Shown piece by piece: positions 54,175 through 64,000 of a DNA stretch of 64,000 nt; position 1 is the first letter of the stretch, and each line of letters opens with the position of its first letter. The stretch lies in the NCBI GenBank assembly GCA_963978895.1, contig OZ022238.1, positions 12,870,947-12,934,946 of the forward strand. Direction: 5' to 3'. Both the position numbers and the translations under genes were made by a program. Origin of the DNA: Erpobdella octoculata. Its lineage: Eukaryota; Annelida; Clitellata; Hirudinida; Erpobdellidae. A model generated the notes under the pieces. It did no database searches and was not told the DNA's origin. It saw only the letters and a list, made by a program, of their open reading frames with translations.

Positions 54175-56083
54175 CAGGGCCGTAACCAGGAATTTGAAAG
54201 TGGGGGGGGCCGAAAAACTTTTTGGGGGGGCACTGTATAAATTTTCTAATCACATAAATTGCACATTCCAGTGATTTAACCCCCAAAATGTGCTTCGCGC
54301 AAAAAAACAGGTTTAGCGATCGAAATTTGAATCTTAATCTACCATATTTAATTGAATTTGAAAATATTCTGAATCAACATGTAAAAAAACACATCACATG
54401 GATCATAATGTCAGAGAACAATACGGCGCGATTTTTGGGCAAACTTTTCTATGAAAGTGTTCACATCTACTTTTAGCGTAAAATCCTTCTCAAAAGCAAG
54501 TAGTACCAGTTTAAATTTACGCTCAGGGCCCATTGGTTGGCGATAAGGCCGCAGAATCCACGTGAGAGTGGAGAAACTGCTCTCGCACGTAGCAGTCGAC
54601 AGTCGACACACCGCTGGTGATTGCTTAGGCATACAGCTGATACACATTTGGAAATGCATCGCGGTACTGCAGCATTGCATATGTTGCATCTTCCTACGAC
54701 GAATTTGGCTGGAATTTGTTACGGCACAGTTGCATTGAACTAGGCAATTTGCTAGAGAGGGCAACTTGGTCGAGGCAAAGGAGCTGGCTGAGTGGTGGTT
54801 CCAAGCACTTCTCAACAAAAATGTTCTGAGATGATGGAACGAAAGATTCTACAGCTTGAAACAAAGCCAAGTTGGACTCTCCAAATTGGTGGTTCATTTC
54901 AAAATGGTGTTGTAGAGCTCATGAAGTAACTTTAGAACCAATAACATGGTAATGACCCAAAGTGGAGCTGACCACAGAGCCGGTCAGCCAGGTGCTCTGA
55001 ACTCGTTTGCACTTTACTGACACTACGCATGGTCATCCTCATTTGATAAAAAAACCAGCAGCATCTGCCATTTGATCAAAAACCTCTGCAGACCACAAGG
55101 CAAGAAGGCTCTCTTTAGCTGTGGAGATCAGTTCCATAGCAAGAGACACAGTGCACAAGCGACCTTGCAACAAAGCACTGACCGTTGACAGCAAGCTCAG
55201 TATTTTGACAATGGCATTTGAAAAAAATCCTTCTTTTAAACTTTGTTGAGCAGCCCAGCTGCTTCAACCAACACATCAACCGGAGCTTTTTCTAAGTTGG
55301 CAAAAATTTCGAGGATCTGCATAATTTCGTCTCTGTTGTTTTTGACAACCATTGCAGATTTATAAGCGCCAGTCCATCTTTGAATAAGTAACCGCTTTAT
55401 TGTGTCATCTACATACAATTGCTCATATAAGTTAAAAAAGTTGTTTAACTTTATCTCTGATTCCTTAGCGTGCGCAACCACATGATGGAGTGCACGTACG
55501 GAATTCGGCGGCCCAGAGTGTCTTGCAATATTTTCTGGACACCTCTCTTTCCGCCGTTCATTACACTGGCGTCGTCATAACATTGACTCAAAATTCGAGC
55601 GGGGTCCAGCTGCTGAGCCTGAAGCTCTGTAAGCAGCGAACGTGTCAGGCTTTTAGAATCTAACTCACTAGCCTTGATCATTGAGATCATGTGCTATATT
55701 GCCTTTCCACAACGCACATAGCGAATGACAATCGACATATCCTCAACATTGCACTGATCTTGAGTTTCGTGGCACTTGATCGAATACCAGTTAATGTCAG
55801 AATCTTTGCATTCTTCGACAATCAAAACTTGTACCATCTGTGCCATCAATTCGATTACCTCGTTTTGGATAAAAGACGACATGTACTTGGCATTTTGAGG
55901 CATGTTTTTTAAATCATACACAATTTATCATCCTTCACCTACATTTGCTTTGTTGAACTATACAGCAATACAAAAAACTGGGGGGGCCTGATTGAGCTGG
56001 GGGGGCCCGACCAAAACTAGGGGGGCCTGAACAAAACTGGGGGGGCCCAGGCCCCCCCGGCCCCATAGCTGGTTACGGCCCTG
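54175..56083 (-). mobile_element. 1.9-kb hAT transposon with 8-bp duplication CTTATACA
   Basis: Termini CAGGGCCGTAACCAGGAA (left) and CAGGGCCGTAACCAGCTA (right, minus strand) are flanked by perfect CTTATACA duplications (54167-54174 and 56084-56091). Subterminal G runs (GGGGGGGCC) occur at both ends. It carries a decayed minus-strand transposase. It inserted into a LINE reverse transcriptase. Confidence 0.93.
54411..55921 (-). pseudogene. Decayed hAT (ZMYM1/DUF4371-type) transposase
   Basis: The protein is split over several minus-strand frames. From 55921 down come QNAKYMSSFIQNEVIELMAQ, SLLTELQAQQLDPARILSQC followed by YDDASVMNGGKRGVQKI (catalytic-core region), and IPYVHS. Then come a KLNNFFNLYEQLYVDDTIKR block, and finally a C-terminal dimerisation motif (ATCESSFSTLTWILRP, FEKDFTLKVDVN). 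Multiple frameshifts separate these blocks, so no active enzyme is made. The blocks resemble vertebrate and invertebrate ZMYM1-like domesticated or free hAT proteins. Confidence 0.8.
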
Positions 56084-57466
56084 CTTATACATTAATGACG
56101 TGGCTGATCTATTTCGAGATACCTCCGTGAAGATTACGTTATTTGCGGATGATATCAAATTGTACTCATCATTACCTCCTGACAATGTATCATTACAGTT
56201 AGCCATTAACAAATTAGTGCTGTGGAGTGAAACGTGGCAACTTCAACTAGCCCCCGAAAAATGTTTCCACTGCTCCATCAGAGGATCTCATTGTAACACT
56301 CCAGTTTCTACATACTCAATCGGCTTGCAAAAGATATTACCTATTGATACCATCCGCGACCTTGGAGTATTCATTAACAACAAACAAACATCTAGGTCAC
56401 ATATCGACTATATTGTCCATAGAGCTCTCACCAGGATACGTCTTATCCTCAAATTCTTTCGTTCAAAAGACTACAATCTTCTCAAAAGAGCATATACCAT
56501 CTATGCCCGTCCCATCTTAGAGTATTGCTCCCCCGTCTGAAACTCTCATTATAAACAAGATATAAACAAGATCGAACGCACACAAAGATATTTCACAAGA
56601 GCTTTTCCCGACCTAAGAAAATTACCGTACAATATCAGACTCAAACGTCTTGGGCTCATGCCTCTGGAGCATCGCCGCTTGATAAATCACTTCTGTTTTT
56701 GTTACAATATCATGCATGGTTTTGCCAACTGTGAAATTGCAGGCTTCCCAGAATTTACCCAGAGTACACCCACTCGTGGCCACTCACTTCGTCTGCGACG
56801 TTGTAATAATAATAATAATAATAACATTTTGCTGAAAATGTTCAGATTCAAGTTAATGTAATCAGTTCGAAAGTTTATATTGAAAACTAATAAAGATAGT
56901 AGTTTTATATAAACACACTTAAAGTTAATGTTTGTATTTGTAAATTTTATTTTCGATAAAGAGAATCTACGGTAGTGAGTATTTATAAAGACCTTGTGGG
57001 GTGGAAAGACCCCACCCATAATATTTTTCGAGACTTTATAATTCAAATAACTTTAAATGACTTTCAGAACATAAAAAAGTAGGACAATATTAAGAAGTCA
57101 CATTAAATGTATGCTTGCATTCACCCCCAATAATTCTAATGTATGCAGCACTGTAAAGGAAAGTTACATATTACAATTACATAAAAGCCCAGAACAATTG
57201 TAGACAGAAGTAAAACGCTAAATTAAATTGAACAACCATCTTTATAATACTTTTATTGAAGGTCCATTGAATGTTTATAAGGCTTGCCAGTTGCCAGGCC
57301 ACTGAATAGCTGCACATTTGGTACACAAACAGCGAGGAACGATCGATCTCTATTCCAAGAATGCTTTTTTCTTTTTGCGTCTCTATCATAATTATCATCA
57401 TGTAATTCATTATCATCACCATCATCATGATTATTATTATCAAAATCCCAATCTTCAGCCACTACC

Positions 57467-59232
<1,766 letters not shown>

Positions 59233-59321
59233 ATATCAGAAAAAAGAAAAAAAGAGAGAGAGCAAGAGAAAGAGAGAAAATAAAGTAGAAATACAAAAAA
59301 TATCAACGTATTTTTCAAATA

Positions 59322-59646
59322 ACTAGCGGGGTTACCCGGCGTTGCCCAGGTTTTTCAGAAAGTTTTCAATCGTTGTTTCTCTTTCTCGCATTTGCTTTTT
59401 TCTCTTTTTTTCTCTCTTTCTTCTTTTTTCTCCTTTTCCTCCTCCCGTTCCCTTTTCATTTCCGCTCGCTCTTCCGTTCCCGCTCGTTCTCCCGCTTGTA
59501 TTCCCGCTCCTTTTCTTTCTTCCCCGCACTACTCACTTCTTTTTGCCTATAAAACGTATAATTTGCTTAAAACTTTCAAACTTTGTTACGTAATAAAAAC
59601 TAAATTTTTATTTCGTTACGCGATAACTATTGATGTCAGTACATAG
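59322..59646 (+). repeat. Dispersed repeat E, copy 2, with GGTTACCCGGCGTTGCCC end
   Basis: Begins ACTAGCGGGGTTACCCGGCG followed by TTGCCCAGGTTTTTCAGAAAG. It then has TTCCGCTCGCTCTTCCGTTC-like units, TATAAAACGTATAATTTGC and AACTTTGTTACGTAA. The order matches 36360-36880. It is interrupted by the hAT element at 59647 and appears to resume at 60961. Confidence 0.65.
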
Positions 59647-60952
59647 TAGGGATGTCACGGGTACCCGAACCCGAACCCGAGTTTGATACTACCCGTTCTT
59701 TTTCTGATACCCGAATCCGAACTCGAACCCGAAAGTGTGAAAATTTGATACCCAAACCCGAACCCGAAAATGAGAAAACTTGATACCCGAACCCGAACTC
59801 GAACCCGAAAATGTGAAAACTTGATATCTGATACCGAACTCGGAGTTGTGAACAAATAAATTTTTTTAGTAAATAAATATTTATTCCAGTTTTAAAAATA
59901 GCAACACAAACAGAGTTTTCATAACTTTTCTAGTTTATTAAAAATGAAATACTATTAGGAACCGATTTCAATAAATTACAAGTTTTGTTGACGTAACATA
60001 TTATACTAATCGGGAGCCGTAGAAATTTTGTATTATCACCTTTGTGTAACAAATAACACAAATACGTCATTTTATTAGTGATTGTGTAAACTAGACCGAG
60101 CCGCGAACGAACTAAAATAATTAAGCCTCCTTTGGTCGAAGAAATCGCGGATAGCCATGACTCTAAACTTTTTACTTCAGTTATATAACCTTGTATTTAT
60201 TCATTCATATACTCAAAGTTTTTCTGATATAACAAAGACCCTTTGTTATAAAGATAATCTGGCATAATCCTAAACTTTAACTGGCAAAGTCTATAAATGA
60301 TCTATTCGTCACAGTCATTTTATTGGCAAATGTGTATGATAGAACACTAATCCGCCTGATTACCCGACCGGACCGAGCCGCGAAAAAAATTAATAAGTCA
60401 CAATAATTTAAGAGGTAACGTATTATACTAATCGCAATCCGTACAAGTTTTGTATTATCACCTTTGCGTAACAAATAACACAAATAGGCCATTTTATAGG
60501 TGAGTGTGTAAGCTAGACCACTAATCCGTCTGATTATCTGGCCGGACCGAGCCGCGAACGAGCTAAAATAATTAAGCTTCCCTTGGCCAAAGAAATCAAA
60601 TTATTTGGAAAATTAAAAAAATAACTTGTTAGAGTTTATTCAATACGTGTAATGTCCAATAGATGAATTGATCGCTCTCGTTTGTATATGTATATACACT
60701 AGGTAAATTTAAAATCAATCCAGAAATTTGAAATCATAAGCCAGTACTCGAACCCAAACCCGGATTTTGGAAAACTACAACCCGAACCCGAACCCGAAAA
60801 CCTGAGTTTCACAAACCCGAACCCGAAAACTAGAGTTTTACAAACCCGAACCCGAAAACTCTAGTTTCACAAACCCGAACCCGAACCCGAAAACTCTAGT
60901 TTCACAAACCCGAACCATAAAACTCCAAAAAGTACTACCCGTGACATCCCTA
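59647..60952. mobile_element. 1.3-kb hAT element with CCCGAA arrays and 8-bp duplication GTACATAG
   Basis: Termini TAGGGATGTCACGGGTACCC (left) and, on the minus strand, TAGGGATGTCACGGGTAGTA (right) are flanked by perfect GTACATAG duplications (59639-59646 and 60953-60960). Arrays of CCCGAA lie just inside both ends (59659-59840 and 60745-60920) in direct, not inverted, orientation. The middle has a ~180-bp direct duplication (about 60000-60150 versus 60413-60597), with TATTATACTAATCG, TTTGTATTATCACCTTTG and GACCGAGCCGCGAACGA shared, plus a partial third copy near 60314. No transposase is encoded. Confidence 0.9.
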
Positions 60953-61299
60953 GTACATAGGTCTGGAAATTTGTTTGATCATAAAAAATTAAAATATTTT
61001 AAAAATTAAAAATTAACCTGTTTCTTATACTCTTTGAGATCTACCTCCATGCCAAATTTTGTTAAAATTAGTTCAGTGGTTTGGATTTGTATAGAAGATT
61101 AACAAACACGCAGTCATTTTTACAACGCTTATATTAACCTGTTCTGATGTTTTCTGTTTGCTTCGTGGAATTTTTAAAAGCTTTTCTAAGGCACTTCTAA
61201 TGTTTTTTTAATGAAAAATTGTGGTGAACATTGTTTTTTAATTGTGTTCATTGTTCAATTTGTTTTGACTTAACAAAAGCAACTAATATTTTTTATTTA

Positions 61300-61425
61300 A
61301 ATTCCGGCAAATAGCTCCACTATCCGGCATATGACATCCGGTCAGATCCGGTTTTGTAGTATCCGTGTATGTCCGTTATCTGGTATCCAGTGACATTTGC
61401 TATTCGGTACATCACATCTCTAGTT
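61300..61425. mobile_element. hAT-like terminal remnant
   Basis: Rich in ATCCGG motifs (CTATCCGGCATATGACATCC, GGTCAGATCCGG) and ends ATTCGGTACATCACATCTCT+AG. On the minus strand this reads CTAGAGATGTGATGTACCGA, a hAT-like terminus. The partner end is not located. Confidence 0.4.
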
Positions 61426-62204
61426 AAAATCAACCACTCTAAATTAATTTTTTGTTTATATTCACAATTATTTATTAATTGAAGAAAAGTACAATTTTAT
61501 AAGGCGGTTAACAATTTCAAAAATTATTTTTTTAAATGAAAAGTTCAAAAAACGTTTTGTCCTAAAAACAAAGCATAAAATAATAAAGACATAATTAATC
61601 GTAAAAAAGAGTTTTTTACTTAAATTTCATGAAGCATAATCTCCGCACAAAGCAATTCATCTCATTTCATCTTCTTCATTTCGACTTTATTTTAACCTCA
61701 TTCTTTTAAATTCTGCTTTTATTTTATTTTTCATTTTGAAATTTCATGTCCTAATTTCAAGCCGTTTTAATTCATTCTGCGGCTAAAAAAGATTTTCATG
61801 GATTTTCCACTAATAAAAAAAGGAAATTGAAACTTATCTCTCTTTCAATTTCTTTTTCTATCTCTTTGTCTTTCTTTTTCCCCTTCCCCCTCTATTTCTC
61901 TCTTTCAATTTCTCTTTCTATCTCTTTGTCTTTCTCTTTCCCCCTTCCCCTCTATTTCTCTCTTTCAAGGTTTTCTTTTAAACTTTGGAATGCGGGTTTT
62001 TTGCAAATCAACTTGGGATAAAACTATCAAAAGCAAGAAAGAAACTGATTGAAACTAATTAAAATTTAGATAAAAATGTTTATTGAAAATTTCTTAGCAA
62101 ATTAAATTTAAAATTATTGTCAACAACGTAGAGAAACCATGTGATTCATATAAGGAAACCTTAAATGTTTAACTAGATGAAGAAAAATGTATAAATAAAT
62201 AAAG
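61426..62204. other. Intergenic with a CT-rich tract
   Basis: A pyrimidine-rich duplicated stretch (61838-61968; TCTCTTTCAATTTCT units). No gene. Confidence 0.4.
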
Positions 62205-62500
62205 GGATGGATGGATGGACGGACGGACGGACGGACGGATGGATGGATGGATGTATGTATGTATGTATGTATTTTTGTATGTATGTATGTACGTATGTAC
62301 GTATGTACTTATGGATGGATAGATGGATGGATGGATGGATGGATGGATGGATGGATGGATGGATGGATGGATGGATGGACGGATGGATGGATGGATGGAC
62401 GGACGGACGGACGGACGGACGGACGGACGGACGGATGGATGGATGGATGGATGGATGGATGGATGCATGGATAGATAGATGGATGGATGGATCCATCTAT
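62205..62500. repeat. (GGAT)n/(GGAC)n/(TATG)n compound microsatellite
   Basis: Alternating blocks of ATGG, ACGG and TATG tetranucleotides, with sharp transitions. Met-Asp-Gly-Trp and Ile-His-Pro-Ser frames are artefacts. Confidence 0.95.
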
Positions 62501-62797
62501 GGATGGCTAGATAGAGAAACAAAAAAAAAACTAAAAATAAAAGATAAAAGATCGATAAAGTAAATAAGTAAAAATAAATTTAGAAACATTATGAGAGAAA
62601 GACATTGGTTATTTAAAATCTCAAAAAATTCAAGAGTGTACTTCAGTACCCAATCAGTCCAAAAAAAAACTCATTTACAATTTAAAGTTTAGAAATTTTT
62701 TGCTGTTTTGTTATTTTAAAATTTTTTTTATATTAACTTCACCGTGCTTGCTTGCTTGCTCAAGCCATATGTTGGGACTCTTTACCACTAAAAAACT

Positions 62798-63102
62798 AAC
62801 CCATAAAAACAAAGTTTTTATTATAAATCCTTTATATACGATCCTAGATTTTTATTTTATTTGAATTTTTGTTCTCTGCCTATTTTTCATCAAATTTGGT
62901 GTTTTTTGAAAAACTTAATTATACAATATCCGATCAAACTAAAATTTTGATAGATTCAATTGTCTCGCAGCCCAAGTCGATGTGCCAAATTTCAGCTCGA
63001 TCGGATAACGGGAAGTGAGTTAATTTTGAGGCTCAAAGTTTGTGACCGACAGGAAGACAGACAGACAGTCGGGAAGACAATCGAAAATAATATAAAGGAT
63101 TT
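62798..63102. mobile_element. AAATCCTTTAT repeat family, copy 4, long form
   Basis: Left AACCCATAAAAACAAAGTTT plus TTATAAATCCTTTAT and right AATATAAAGGATTTAAA are inverted at AAATCCTTTAT. The body has CCAAATTTCAGCTCGATCGG and a short ACAG-rich run (63053-63070), recalling the 5' edge of the window. Confidence 0.55.
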
Positions 63103-64000
63103 AAAAAGAAACCTATCTTTCCATTATTCAATCAAGTTGAAATTTGGTGGGTTATATCCGCTTTGAACTTTAGATTTTGTTAAATATTCCGATTGATAGG
63201 TAAAGAAAGTAAGACTGTGGTTAATGTTTTCTATTTTCTAGACTAATTATCATCAAAAAATAACCTGCCTGAATTGCAAAATTATTAAAGATTTTTGAAA
63301 AACAAAGTCTTTCACAGCTCACTTGTTTTAAATTCCTTATATTAACTTCATGGTGTTTGTTTGCTTCTTCAGCCATTTGTTAGGGTTCTTTTACCCTTGA
63401 AAAACTAACTTCTCGTTATCTAATTAAGCTTAAATTTGGTGGGTTTATATCGAGAGAAAAACAATAAAAAAAATCTCCGAAAACCTCGATTAACGCGGGT
63501 ACCCTGCTAGTAAATAAATAGATTTTTAAAAACCGAAGTTTTTTATGGTTCATTATTATTTTTTTTATTTTATTCTTAATTATTATTGTTACTGATCTTA
63601 GTAACGCGTATTTTTGATTTGGAAGTCATTTTTCTACTTAAGCGTCCGTCGAGCAATTCTTGAATCCCACCTTGATGACTACCAACGTCTACGATGACTC
63701 AACCGAGCATTTACTAAAAAGCACATTTTCGGATATGCATATTGAGTTATAACGAAGAGACGGTTTGCTGCTACAACGCGACCAGGTTTCACTGCCACAA
63801 CAACATCTTTTCCTTTTCCTTTTATTCTTGTAGTTCTTATGCTCCTGGTAGAACAACGTTTAGAAAAACTGTATGGCGCAGATAATTAGTGGTCCTGTTA
63901 TGTCAGTACGTGCATTCCATGGAAGCAAAAACTCAGCTTCACGAAACAATGACGTTTATTTAATGATATTTTTAGACGTTACCTTGTGCTGAGCGCTTGA
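63103..64000. other. Repeat-derived and unassigned right edge
   Basis: 63340-63520 repeats motifs of the preceding element (TATATTAACTTCATGGTGTT). On the minus strand it contains CTAGCAGGGTACCCGCGTTA (about 63492-63511), an end of the GGTTACCC family. 63530-64000 holds nothing I can assign. Confidence 0.4.

Larger units (their letters stand above)
53830..56880 (+). pseudogene. Non-LTR retrotransposon reverse transcriptase, interrupted by a hAT insertion
   Basis: The left part (53830-54174) encodes VDVIYLDFKKAF, a frameshift at a T run near 53971, SVSHQKLIVKLQAYGISGDL, an in-frame TGA near 54070, and GVPQGSVVGPTLFL. The right part (56092-56880) resumes with NDVADLF, the catalytic FADD box, RDLGVFINNKQTSRSHIDYI and a further TGA at 56538, and ends in an AAT-rich tail. 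The split falls between the PQGS box and FADD box at the hAT duplication. Stops and shifts in both parts show that it is dead. It belongs to the CR1/Jockey group but is distinct from the element at 14839. Confidence 0.85.

Overview
The window is AT-rich metazoan DNA. It has spliced genes with GT-AG introns, many microsatellites, and LINE, SINE and cut-and-paste transposons. No prokaryotic gene organisation is visible. An invertebrate, perhaps a mollusc or other lophotrochozoan, is a low-confidence guess from the repeat types. Three host genes can be rebuilt exon by exon, all on the minus strand. (1) Crk, the SH2-SH3-SH3 adaptor, has 8 coding exons from 14337 down to 4610 and a 263-residue product. 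(2) A Fer/Fes (Fps) non-receptor tyrosine kinase with F-BAR, coiled coil, SH2 and kinase domains has 15 coding exons from 35331 down to 25281 and a 1179-residue product. It carries a large linker and an unusual Ser/Thr/Pro-rich insertion inside the kinase N-lobe. (3) A ZNF365-like C2H2/coiled-coil protein has 4 coding exons from 43388 down to 38874 and a 532-residue product. Exon phases agree at every junction of Crk and Fer. One ZNF365-like junction has an alternative.

Layout. 1-1770: degenerate 145-bp tandem repeat, a composite tetranucleotide microsatellite and two hAT relics. 1771-4609: flank with no recognised gene. 4610-14337: Crk, whose introns hold a 48-bp minisatellite and a nest of three transposons. 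14839-18268: an uninterrupted CR1-type LINE, divergent from Crk. 18510-19530: an L2-like LINE fragment and a dispersed repeat. 20168-22094: nested DNA transposons with a tRNA-derived SINE. 22898-24019: a further terminal-inverted-repeat transposon with a 49-bp perfect hairpin. 25281-35331: Fer. 36360-37500: dispersed repeat and a 570-bp (TATG)n array. 38874-43388: ZNF365-like gene. 44493-44731: small hAT element. 45314-51840: unassigned coding-like exons, some BAR-like. 46500-53000: microsatellite-rich DNA. 53830-56880: a LINE split by a 1.9-kb hAT transposon. 57467-64000: microsatellites, a hAT element with CCCGAA arrays and dispersed repeats.

The three host genes are unlinked in function apart from Crk and Fer both working downstream of tyrosine phosphorylation (SH2 domains, actin and adhesion signalling). 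No operon-like logic is implied. The most notable features are the altered Fer kinase architecture and the density of nested transposons with intact target-site duplications. A completely new system is not evident from sequence alone.
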